Notes under the pieces: model-generated | Seen by the model: the letters and a program-made list of their open reading frames with translations, nothing else | Database searches by the model: none | What the model was told of the DNA's origin: nothing | Origin: Nonomuraea sp. NEAU-A123 | GTDB lineage: Bacteria; Actinomycetota; Actinomycetes; Streptosporangiales; Streptosporangiaceae | Direction: 5' to 3' | Assembly (NCBI RefSeq): GCF_018603905.1 | Contig: NZ_JAHFZZ010000008.1 | Span: forward strand, 310,001 to 374,000 | Length of the DNA: 64,000 nt | In this document: positions 8,823 to 15,986 of the stretch, in pieces | Layout of the letters: each line of letters begins with the position of its first letter | Position numbering within the stretch: the first letter of the stretch is position 1 | Made by a program: the position numbers and the translations under genes

Positions 8823-9538
8823 CAGACGGTTCCTTCGAGTTCCTCGCGCATGTGCGCGCCGGCGCGGACGACCTTCGACATCACCACGAGCCCGAGCCCG
8901 GCCACCAGGTACGCCCACGGGACGACCCAGCCGAACAGCGCCATATTCCACGGGCTTCTGACGGTGCTGTCCACCATCGATACGGCCAGGCCGGTCTCAA
9001 CGATGGTCGTGTAGATCGATGCCGCCAGTGTACTCACCGCGAGGAACACCCCAAGGAACCACAGCCTGCGGACGATCACCTCGTCGAACCCGTTCTCCCG
9101 TCGCGCGTCTCTGATCAGCCGTTCGAGGAGGAAGAGCGCGATGAGCAGCATGAACGGGGTGGCGAAGCGCGAGGTTTGGTACAGCAGTTGGGTGCCGAGG
9201 GTGGAGTCGTCCTTACAGATCTCAGGCGGCCCTGTCTGGAACTCGACCCCTTTCTTCACGGGGTAGGCGTCGTCGTAGACGGAGCGCGTGGGCGCGGGCT
9301 TCTGGCGTTGGGGATTCTCTAGGAAGTTGCCCTCTACGGCGGTTATGCCCGGCGCCAACGCGCACACCAGGCTGTGGGCCTCGCCGTGGGCGTAGTAGGC
9401 GTTCTCTCCGCCGGTCAAGGCCGTGCCCCCGACCGTGTAGATCATCATTCCGGCGAACAGCACCAGGAGGACGCGGACGGTGATCGCCGTCCATTTCATT
9501 GGGGTGGATCTGTTGAGAGACACAGCGCTGCTCCACAT
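8822..9538 (-). CDS. DUF2975 family membrane protein
   Basis: This 238-aa protein has about four membrane helices (around residues 15-35, 125-145, 160-185 and 200-225). A long extracytoplasmic loop after the first helix contains two Cys (SLVCALAPG, PEICKDDST). The arrangement and its overlap with a small HTH regulator match the DUF2975/YozG-like pair; function in the family is not established. ATG 9538 is chosen because a GATAAT -10-like hexamer lies ~12 nt upstream, which would make a nearly leaderless message. ATG 9499 (MKWTAITVRV) is the alternative and fits the conserved part of the family better. Neither has a convincing Shine-Dalgarno. Confidence 0.78.
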   Translation of the reverse strand: MWSSAVSLNRSTPMKWTAITVRVLLVLFAGMMIYTVGGTALTGGENAYYAHGEAHSLVCALAPGITAVEGNFLENPQRQKPAPTRSVYDDAYPVKKGVEFQTGPPEICKDDSTLGTQLLYQTSRFATPFMLLIALFLLERLIRDARRENGFDEVIVRRLWFLGVFLAVSTLAASIYTTIVETGLAVSMVDSTVRSPWNMALFGWVVPWAYLVAGLGLVVMSKVVRAGAHMREELEGTV

Positions 9539-9545
9539 CGTTCAT

Positions 9546-9582
9546 CGATATTATCGTTTGTCGATGGTATCGAAAAGCGATA
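9546..9582. promoter_or_regulatory. Cluster of TATCG/CGATA half-sites in the DUF2975-regulator promoter
   Basis: Five half-sites occur in 37 bp: CGATA-t-TATCG (9546-9556), the same TATCG paired with CGAT (9552-9565, 5-nt spacer), and TATCG-aaaag-CGATA (9568-9582). Read on the minus strand the array overlaps a GATAAT -10-like hexamer, ideal for repression. The HTH protein encoded in the operon is the obvious candidate ligand (inference). Confidence 0.5.
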
Positions 9583-9994
9583 CGGAGTCAAGTGGGTGCC
9601 CCGAACTGGGCCCGCCGCCCCGATGCCGGTCACGAGCAGCAGGACATCGGTTCGGCGGCGTTGGTGGCGGGCCCTGGGTTCGGCAGCGGGCCGCCGCCGC
9701 AATGGCAAGCCACCGCCCGTGGTGGCGAGCCACCGATGCGGCAGCGGGGCTTAGGGCTTTTCTTCCTGTACGGCACGCATGGGGAACCCGCCACCCGCCG
9801 ACCGTGGCGGGGGCCTCCAGGAAGACGGCCTCTGACCGGTACGGGGTCGGCCGCCGATACGGCGTGCTTGTTGGTCGGGTGTCGCGTTGGCTGGTTGGGT
9901 GGCGGGGTTGGCTTGGCTGGAGCCGCTTTGAGTGGGGATTGAGCGATTAGGGTGGGGGTCTAGTCGGGTAGCGGTTCTGTGCCGGGAGACGCGG
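9583..9994. other. Intergenic region without a supported gene
   Basis: This 0.4-kb stretch between divergent genes is very GC-rich with CCACC/GGTGG runs, including a short hairpin gccacc-N6-ggtggc at 9709-9726. Open frames on either strand show no start signal, domain or sensible composition. A GGGAGA ribosome site for the next gene is at its right end. I see no RNA gene. Confidence 0.5.
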
Positions 9995-11248
9995 ATGGCG
10001 TTCTTGTCGCGGCTGTTCAAGTGGGGGGCGGGCGATCCGCTGGCCGAGCGGGAGGAAGCGCGTCGGCAGGGGATGCGGGATGCCCGGCAGCATCCGCTTG
10101 GGGAATTCACGGATCCGGAGTTCCAGCCTTCTTATGTGACCGAGGTACGGGCTCGGGCGCGTGAGCGCGTCACCGAGGTTGATCGGCGGCTGGCGGCCAC
10201 CAGGACCGCGCTGCTTGAGCGGGCGGTGGGGGCTCGGGAGACGATCTTGCGTGAGCTCGGGCGGGCCGATCTGCGGCCGGTCGCCGATCACGTCAACGGG
10301 CACGCGCCCGGCGCCAAGGGTGCCTCTCCGGCGGATGATCACGGTGCCACCGCTTCGGGCGGCGACGAGGATGCCTTCATCTCCATCGCGGAGGCCAGGC
10401 GGCGGCGGGCCGAGGCGCGGCGTAGGGCTGTGGTGCAGGAGGCCGGTGACACGGTTCATCGGGCCAGGGCGCAGATCGAGCGGCTCACGCAGGAGTGGGA
10501 GAGCGCGCTGATCGAGCGCAACCACGCGGTGGAGACCGTACATGCCAGGGCCGAGCAGCTCATCGCCGCCTATCGGGGTGGGGTGATGCGGGCTCATCCG
10601 CGTAAGGAGGAGATCCCGTCGCTGTGGAAGGGCGAGGTCATCGCAATGGACTCCTCGGGGGATAGTGCGGCTGCGGTCTCCGGGCGGGAGGAGATCGGGC
10701 GGATCATGGAGGAGGTCGAGGCGCGGATCGAGGTGTGGCACGCCGAGGTCGTCGCACCTCGGGCACTGCCCGGCGAGGCACGGCGCGCACTCCCCCGGGA
10801 TGCGACCCCAGACGCCGACCTCGTTTTCGACGCCGACTTAGAGTCCGACATCGACCTTGGGTCCGTTGCCGACCTTGAGGCGAATGCCAGCCTCGATTCG
10901 GACCCTGGCTCCAGCCTGGACGCTGACCTGAGCTCCGGCCCGGATGCCGACCTGGGCTCCGACGCCGCACCCGATCCGGGCCACCGCCCTGCTCCTACCC
11001 CGCACACCAACACGACCCTCGCCCCCGACTCCACCCCCGGTCCGGGCCTTGTTGCCGAAGTCGGGCCTGATCGGGTGGCCACCTCTGATCGGGAGGCCAC
11101 CTCTGATCGCGGGACCGGCCGTGATCGCGAGGCTGGATCCGACCGCGAAGCTGGACCTGACTGGGTGGCCGGACCGGACCGGATGGCTAGACCCGACCAG
11201 ATGACCGGACCCGACCGGGACGACACAGGGGCTGGAGGAAGGCGATGA
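9995..11248 (+). CDS. Coiled-coil protein with a long repetitive Asp-rich tail
   Basis: This 417-aa protein starts at ATG 9995 behind GGGAGA; earlier in-frame codons have no ribosome site. Residues ~1-35 are basic/amphipathic (MAFLSRLFKWGAGDP). About 45-95 and 130-195 are Arg/Glu/Ala-rich predicted coiled coils. From ~272 to the end is low-complexity sequence: first D-x-D-L/S repeats (DADL, DIDL, DPGSSLDADL), then ~7-residue repeats built on SDRE, GPDR and RPDQ. There is no signal peptide. Its stop overlaps the downstream lipoprotein start as ATGA, so they form an operon. No known family is recognised; a scaffold or membrane-proximal filament is conceivable but unproven. Confidence 0.7.
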   Translation: MAFLSRLFKWGAGDPLAEREEARRQGMRDARQHPLGEFTDPEFQPSYVTEVRARARERVTEVDRRLAATRTALLERAVGARETILRELGRADLRPVADHVNGHAPGAKGASPADDHGATASGGDEDAFISIAEARRRRAEARRRAVVQEAGDTVHRARAQIERLTQEWESALIERNHAVETVHARAEQLIAAYRGGVMRAHPRKEEIPSLWKGEVIAMDSSGDSAAAVSGREEIGRIMEEVEARIEVWHAEVVAPRALPGEARRALPRDATPDADLVFDADLESDIDLGSVADLEANASLDSDPGSSLDADLSSGPDADLGSDAAPDPGHRPAPTPHTNTTLAPDSTPGPGLVAEVGPDRVATSDREATSDRGTGRDREAGSDREAGPDWVAGPDRMARPDQMTGPDRDDTGAGGRR

Positions 11249-12045
11249 CGGACGGAGGTGGCGGCGAGGTCGGGTCTCGGGGGGAGCCGTTACCACGGAC
11301 GCCTGGGCGGCCGGTCGCCGGAGCGAGGAGGCGCAGGGTGCGGCGCGGGGTGGCGTTCGTGGTGGTCGTGCTCCTGGTGGGCGCGGGGGTAAGCGCCTGC
11401 GGGGACGAGGCGAAGGCCGTGTGTGGGGTGGTCGTCGACTCCACGAGTTATGCCGACCCGGCGACCTCCCGCAGTGATGTCACCTCCAAGCTGCCCGCCT
11501 TCGCCCAGGGCTGCGACTGGATCGCGTTCGCCGCCGTGACCGGGAGCTCCGAGAGCAGTGCGTGCCGCCAGGACCCGGTCTCCATCGCGGCCACCAAGGC
11601 CGAGAACCCCAACGCGAACCCCGTCGTCGAAGACCGCATCCGGACCCATCGCATCACCGAGGTGCTCCCCCGAGCGGTCGCGTTGTTCGACTGCCCGACC
11701 GAGGGCGAGGGGTCGGATGTGCTGGGCGCGCTCCGGTACCTGGTCAAGCAGATGAGCGCCCAGCGGCAGCCGGACAAGGCACATCAGATCATCGTGTTCA
11801 GCGACCTCATCAACAACCGGGGCGAGCTGAACATCAACAAGCTCGACCTGAGCGAGGCCGCCCGCGCGCAGAAGGCCAAGCAGTTGCGGGCGTCCCAGCT
11901 GATGCCGGACCTGGCCGGCTATGGGGTGGTCGTGCACGGGTTCCTGCGGGAGAAGACGGCGAGCCCCGACCGGTTCCCGCTGCTGGAGGACTTCTGGAAG
12001 CAGACGTTCGAGGCGGCGGGGGCGAGCCCGGTCGACCTGCTGTGA
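11245..12045 (+). CDS. Membrane-anchored or lipid-anchored vWA-like protein
   Basis: This 266-aa protein overlaps the coiled-coil gene by 4 nt (ATGA). A ~30-residue basic N-terminus (RRRRVRRG) is followed by a hydrophobic segment VAFVVVVLLVGAGVSAC, which ends in a possible lipobox Cys (VSAC). The exported part has the strand order of a von Willebrand A fold: VCGVVVDSTSYADP, WIAFAAVTGSSESS, then HQIIVFSDLINN. The metal site (DxSxS) is only partly kept (DSTSY), so metal binding is uncertain. It ends with ENFWKQTFEAAGASPVDLL-like sequence. No function is known. Coupling to a coiled-coil protein suggests an envelope complex. Confidence 0.68.
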   Translation: MTDGGGGEVGSRGEPLPRTPGRPVAGARRRRVRRGVAFVVVVLLVGAGVSACGDEAKAVCGVVVDSTSYADPATSRSDVTSKLPAFAQGCDWIAFAAVTGSSESSACRQDPVSIAATKAENPNANPVVEDRIRTHRITEVLPRAVALFDCPTEGEGSDVLGALRYLVKQMSAQRQPDKAHQIIVFSDLINNRGELNINKLDLSEAARAQKAKQLRASQLMPDLAGYGVVVHGFLREKTASPDRFPLLEDFWKQTFEAAGASPVDLL

Positions 12046-12078
12046 AAGCGCTGCGGTAAACGGACGACCCCGGAATCC

Positions 12079-12090
12079 GAGAGCGCTCTC
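12079..12090. promoter_or_regulatory. GAGAGCGCTCTC palindrome (copy 1)
   Basis: This perfect 12-bp palindrome is centred ~100 bp upstream of a second, nearly identical one. LacI-family repressors of actinomycetes (for example CebR, TGGGAGCGCTCCCA) bind palindromes with the same GAGCGCTC core. It probably takes part in control of the GH16 gene at 12231. Confidence 0.6.
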
Positions 12091-12178
12091 TCCAGGCGAC
12101 CACCAACCTTTTCACCAACCCGTCAAGCCTGTCGTGCTGTTCGTTGACACGGCGTTACACCTGTGTTTACGTCTCGTG

Positions 12179-12192
12179 AGAGAGCGCTCTCT
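12179..12192. promoter_or_regulatory. AGAGAGCGCTCTCT palindrome (copy 2) upstream of GH16
   Basis: This perfect 14-bp palindrome ends 38 bp before the GH16 start codon, within the expected promoter or leader. Together with the copy at 12079 (centre-to-centre about 101 bp) it could support looping by a tetrameric or paired LacI-type repressor. The LacI domain fused to GH1 at 15987-18341 is a candidate ligand (inference). Confidence 0.65.
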
Positions 12193-12230
12193 GAAACCTC
12201 CTCAGCCTCCGCATCCCCCAGGAGCAAGGA

Positions 12231-13631
12231 ATGGCAACGCAAACACCGAGTCGCAGGCGCTTGGCGGCGGTGACCGTGGCGCTGGCGGTGCTCGCCGCCC
12301 TCCTCGTGCACGTGGCCGTGAGCGCCTCCGCGGCCGTGCCCCCGACCCCTTCCGGCTGGTCACTGGTCTGGTCGGACGACTTCAACGGCACCGCGGGCGC
12401 GCCGCCCTCGTCGGCCAACTGGATCGTGGACACCGGCCACGGCTACCCGGGCGGCCCGGGCAACTGGGGCACCGGCGAGATCCAGAACTACACGGCCGCG
12501 TCCTCGAACCTCGGCCTCGACGGCGCCGGGAACCTACGGATAACGCCTCAGCGCAGCAGCTCCGGCGAATGGACGTCGGCGCGCGTCGAGACCACACGGG
12601 CCGACTTCAAGCCGGCCGACGGGCGGGTGCTGCGCATCGAGGGCCGCATCCAGATGCCGAACGTGACGGGTCAGTCCGCCCTCGGCTACTGGCCGGCGTT
12701 CTGGGCGCTCGGCTCGCCGTACCGGGGCAACTACTGGAACTGGCCGGGCATCGGCGAGTTCGACATCATGGAGAACGTCAACGGCATCAACTCCGTGTGG
12801 GGCGTGCTGCACTGCGGCGTGAATCCCGGCGGCCCGTGCAACGAGACCACCGGCCTGGGCGCCAGCCGCGCCTGCCCCGGCTCGACGTGCCAGGAAGCCT
12901 TCCACACCTACCGCTTCGAATGGGACCGCAGCGTGAGTCCCAACCAGTTGCGCTGGTACGTGGACGGCCAGCAGTTCCACAGCGTGAGCCAGAGCCAGCT
13001 CGACGCCGGGACCTGGGCCGGCATGACCGGGCACGCCGGCTACTTCCTGCTGCTCAACGTGGCCATGGGCGGGGCGTTCCCGGACGCGCTGGCCGGCAGC
13101 GCGACGCCGACCGCGGCCACCGTGGCGGGGCGGCCGATGGTCGTCGACTACGTGGCGGTATGGCAGAGCGGCAGCACGGGACCGACGCCGACCGTCACGC
13201 CCACCGTGCCCGGCGGGGTCGACGCCCGCTCGACCATCCAGGCCGAGAGCTACCAGGGCCAGTCGGGCACCATCGTCGAGACCACCACGGACACGGGCGG
13301 CGGGCAGAACGTCGGCGCCATCGCCAACGGCGACTGGCTCCGCTTCGACGGGGTGAACTTCGGCTCCGAGGCCGCCAGGCAGTTCAAGGCCAGGGTGGCG
13401 TCGGGGGCGGCGGGCGGTGTGAGCGGGCTGGTCCAGGTGCGGCTCGACAGTCCCACGGCGACGCCGATCGGCGACTTCGCGCTGGGCAACACGGGCGGCT
13501 GGCAGAGCTGGCGGACGGTTCCCGCGAACATCTCCGGGGTGACCGGAACGCACACGGTCTACCTGACGTTCAGCAGCGGCCAACCGGCGGACTTCGTCAA
13601 CGTCAACTGGTTCACGTTCTCGACCACGTGA
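12231..13631 (+). CDS. Secreted GH16 beta-glucanase with C-terminal CBM6-type module
   Basis: This 466-aa protein starts at ATG 12231 behind AGGAGCAAGG. A signal peptide (RRR, then LAAVTVALAVLAALLVHV) ends near ASAAV (~35). The GH16 domain spans ~42-315 and contains GEFDIMENVN with nucleophile Glu176, Asp178 and acid/base Glu181, plus the aromatic cleft residues of laminarinase-type enzymes (YWPAFWALG). A Thr/Pro linker (GPTPTVTPTVPGG) leads to a carbohydrate-binding module (~333-466) of CBM6/35 type, opening STIQAESYQGQSG and ending VNVNWFTF. The predicted reaction is endo-hydrolysis of beta-1,3(4)-glucan outside the cell. Two GAGCGCTC palindromes upstream suggest induction by oligosaccharides through a LacI repressor. 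Confidence 0.92.
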   Translation: MATQTPSRRRLAAVTVALAVLAALLVHVAVSASAAVPPTPSGWSLVWSDDFNGTAGAPPSSANWIVDTGHGYPGGPGNWGTGEIQNYTAASSNLGLDGAGNLRITPQRSSSGEWTSARVETTRADFKPADGRVLRIEGRIQMPNVTGQSALGYWPAFWALGSPYRGNYWNWPGIGEFDIMENVNGINSVWGVLHCGVNPGGPCNETTGLGASRACPGSTCQEAFHTYRFEWDRSVSPNQLRWYVDGQQFHSVSQSQLDAGTWAGMTGHAGYFLLLNVAMGGAFPDALAGSATPTAATVAGRPMVVDYVAVWQSGSTGPTPTVTPTVPGGVDARSTIQAESYQGQSGTIVETTTDTGGGQNVGAIANGDWLRFDGVNFGSEAARQFKARVASGAAGGVSGLVQVRLDSPTATPIGDFALGNTGGWQSWRTVPANISGVTGTHTVYLTFSSGQPADFVNVNWFTFSTT

Positions 13632-13643
13632 CCGTCCCGGTCA
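13629..13643. terminator. Short hairpin at convergent gene ends
   Basis: The sequence tgaccg-tcc-cggtca forms a 6-bp stem that overlaps the GH16 stop codon and the last codon of the convergent membrane-protein gene. There is no T-tract, so termination strength is doubtful. Confidence 0.35.
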
Positions 13644-14837
13644 GGCGCCGCGGGTGTCGGCGGCGCGGCGTCTGGCCACGATGCGTTCGGCCCAACTGGC
13701 CGCCTCCGGGTCGTGCAGCCCTTCGACCACACCGCCCAGGTACGCGGTGCCGAGGCTGTCGAAGCCGCTGTCGAGCTGCCGCATCCTGCTGGCCAGCCGC
13801 CGGTCGACCGCCTGCAGGTACTGGGCGACACTCTCGGCGTAACCGGCGTCTCGCTGGTAGTCGGCCTGGGCGGCGGCGCAGGCCACGGCCTCGGCGTCAC
13901 GCTTGGCGCGGAGCTCGCGCAGCCGGCGGTCGTTGGGGTTGTGCATCCTGCGCCCCAGGTCGGCGGCGATCAGCGCGGTGGCGACGAGCAGGGCGAGCAG
14001 CAGGATCATGGTGGGCAGGAGGCCGACGCCGGAGGAGGTGGGGCCGATCTCCTGGCCGTCGACGACCAGCGGCCTGACCAGGGCCTCCCGGCGGAGCACG
14101 GCCACGGCGACGATCAGGCCGAGCCAGACGAGCGCGACAGCGATCAGCAGCCAGCGTCCCTTGGCGGGGCTGCCGTTCTCCTGCCACGCCCGGAACGTCC
14201 TCCCGTACATGTGCGGGGCGACCAGCATGATCAACGCGGCGCCCGCCGCGAGCAGGGCGGTCATCGCCACGCTGTCGCCCCAGTTCAGGATCACCTGGTA
14301 CAGGATGGGCACCTCGACGATCAGCAGGAGCAGCAGGAGCAGCGCGGCGGGCAGCCAGCGGCGTACGACGGGCCAGCGGCTGCCGGACAGCGCGATGGAG
14401 CTCGGGCGGCCGTCGCCGGGGCGCCTGCTCGGTTGTTCCAGCTCCCGGACCCGGCGCTGGCTGTCGTCGAGCGCCTTGCGGATCTCGCCGAACGTACGCT
14501 GCGACTCGGTCAGCTTGATCTTCTGCGCCTCGAACTCGGCGCGGGCCTGCTGGATCTCCCGCTCGGTGAGGTTCTCGATCTGGGCCAGTTCGGCCAGGCG
14601 CTCGTCCTCCAGTTCGTGGAAGCGCGGCACGCTGCCGGTTTCGAGGGTGAGCGTGTCGATCTGGCCGTCGGTGGCGTGGGCACGGCCCAGTTCGCGTTCC
14701 TCGCGGCGGCGCTGCGCCCAGTCGGGCAGGTGGTAGAGGTCTCCGTCATAGGCGACGGCGGGGGCGATGCGGGTTACCTGTCCTGGTTCGTCGGATTCGT
14801 GCCCGTGGTTCTGCTCGTGCCGGCGAGTGAAGCGCAT
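13641..14837 (-). CDS. Coiled-coil multi-spanning membrane protein
   Basis: This 398-aa protein begins with a polar segment (to ~75), then a heptad-rich helix (ERLAELAQIENLTEREIQ and the following ~45 residues), four membrane helices (~160-185, 192-212, 228-250, 272-295) and a final charged helical domain (~300-398, LRELRAKRDAEAVA). There is no catalytic motif. Architecture and composition resemble the coiled-coil protein at 9995, so the two may belong to one envelope assembly, although the GH16 gene lies between them. The start is ATG 14837. Function is unknown. Confidence 0.65.
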   Translation of the reverse strand: MRFTRRHEQNHGHESDEPGQVTRIAPAVAYDGDLYHLPDWAQRRREERELGRAHATDGQIDTLTLETGSVPRFHELEDERLAELAQIENLTEREIQQARAEFEAQKIKLTESQRTFGEIRKALDDSQRRVRELEQPSRRPGDGRPSSIALSGSRWPVVRRWLPAALLLLLLLIVEVPILYQVILNWGDSVAMTALLAAGAALIMLVAPHMYGRTFRAWQENGSPAKGRWLLIAVALVWLGLIVAVAVLRREALVRPLVVDGQEIGPTSSGVGLLPTMILLLALLVATALIAADLGRRMHNPNDRRLRELRAKRDAEAVACAAAQADYQRDAGYAESVAQYLQAVDRRLASRMRQLDSGFDSLGTAYLGGVVEGLHDPEAASWAERIVARRRAADTRGA

Positions 14838-14881
14838 GCAGCCTCCAACGCGGTCCTGTCTTTCGATGCTAATCGCCGGAT

Positions 14882-15850
14882 ATGCGGAACAATGGCGTGG
14901 TGAGTGAATTGCCGGTGATCGACATCTCGCCGCTCCTCTCCGGCTCTCGGGAGACGGGCGCCGTCGCGGAGCGGATCGGCGCCGCCTGCCGGGACAGCGG
15001 CTTCTTCTACGTCTCGGGCCACGGGGTCCCGCCCGAGCTCGTCGCCCGTCTCGACGCGGCCGCCAGGAGGTTCTTCGAGCTGCCGGTCGAGGTGAAGAAC
15101 GAGATCTCGATGGAGCGCGGTGGCCGGGCCTGGCGCGGCTTCTTCCCGGTCGGCGGCGAGCTGACCTCGGGCCGCCCGGACCAGAAGGAAGGCGTCTACT
15201 TCGGCGCCGAGGAGCCGAAGGGCGACCTCCCGCTGCGTGGCCCGAACCTGTTCCCCGAGCAGGTGCCGGAGCTGCGCGCGGCCGTACTGGAGTATCTCGA
15301 CACGATGTCGGGCGTCGCCCAGGCGGTGATGTCGGGGATCGCCCTCAGCCTGGATCTGCGCGAGGACTATTTCCGCGCCGGCTACACCGCCGATCCGACC
15401 ATTCTTTTCCGGATATTTCACTACCCGCCCGCGGAGCCCGGCGAGACCGACGCGTGGGGCGTCGGGGAGCACACCGACTACGGCCTGCTCACCCTCCTCC
15501 TCCAGGACGGCAACGGCGGCCTCCAGGTCCACACGACGCGCGGCTGGATCGACGCGCCGCCGCTGCCTGGCACGTTCGTGTGCAACATCGGCGACATGCT
15601 GGACAAGCTGACCGGGGGCCTCTACCGATCCACTCCGCACCGGGTGCGCAATCTGAGCGGCAATGAGCGCCTCAGTTATCCGTTCTTCTTCGATCCCGGG
15701 TGGGACTGCGAGGTGCCGCCGCTTCCGTACACGCCCGGCGGGCGGGCGCGCTGGGACGGGCAGGATCTGCGGGCGTTCAGCGGCACCTATGGGGACTATC
15801 TCCTCGCGAAGGTGTCCAAAGTCTTTCCCTATCTCGCCGACGCGCTTTGA
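14882..15850 (+). CDS. Isopenicillin-N-synthase-like 2-oxoglutarate/Fe(II) oxygenase
   Basis: This 322-aa protein has the plant-type 2-oxoglutarate dioxygenase layout: an N-terminal DIOX_N segment (LPVIDISPLLSG) and a C-terminal jelly roll with Fe ligands His197 and Asp199 (GEHTDYG) and His253 (STPHRV). R-x-S (RLSYPF) follows and binds 2-oxoglutarate. The family oxidises small molecules in the cytoplasm (for example ethylene-forming, gibberellin-type or flavonoid-type reactions); the substrate cannot be inferred. ATG 14882 lies 8 nt after a GCTAAT -10-like box, suggesting a leaderless message. GTG 14900 (MSELPVIDIS) is the alternative start. It is divergent from the coiled-coil membrane gene. 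Confidence 0.88.
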   Translation: MRNNGVVSELPVIDISPLLSGSRETGAVAERIGAACRDSGFFYVSGHGVPPELVARLDAAARRFFELPVEVKNEISMERGGRAWRGFFPVGGELTSGRPDQKEGVYFGAEEPKGDLPLRGPNLFPEQVPELRAAVLEYLDTMSGVAQAVMSGIALSLDLREDYFRAGYTADPTILFRIFHYPPAEPGETDAWGVGEHTDYGLLTLLLQDGNGGLQVHTTRGWIDAPPLPGTFVCNIGDMLDKLTGGLYRSTPHRVRNLSGNERLSYPFFFDPGWDCEVPPLPYTPGGRARWDGQDLRAFSGTYGDYLLAKVSKVFPYLADAL

Positions 15851-15986
15851 CAGCCTGTTGATCACTCGGGCGGGGTGGATGGGGCTCTCGTCCGGGTGGC
15901 GGCGAGGAGGCGGAAGTGTTCCTGGAGAGATCGGACCGCCATCTCGCCGCAGCCCAGGCCGGACGCCGCTACGAGACAGTGACCGC

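Noticed and set aside
9592..9942. Possible 116-aa plus-strand gene in the 9.6-9.9 kb gap
   Set aside because: No ribosome site, Pro/Arg/Gly-rich translation without domain, and competing frames on the other strand look equally random.
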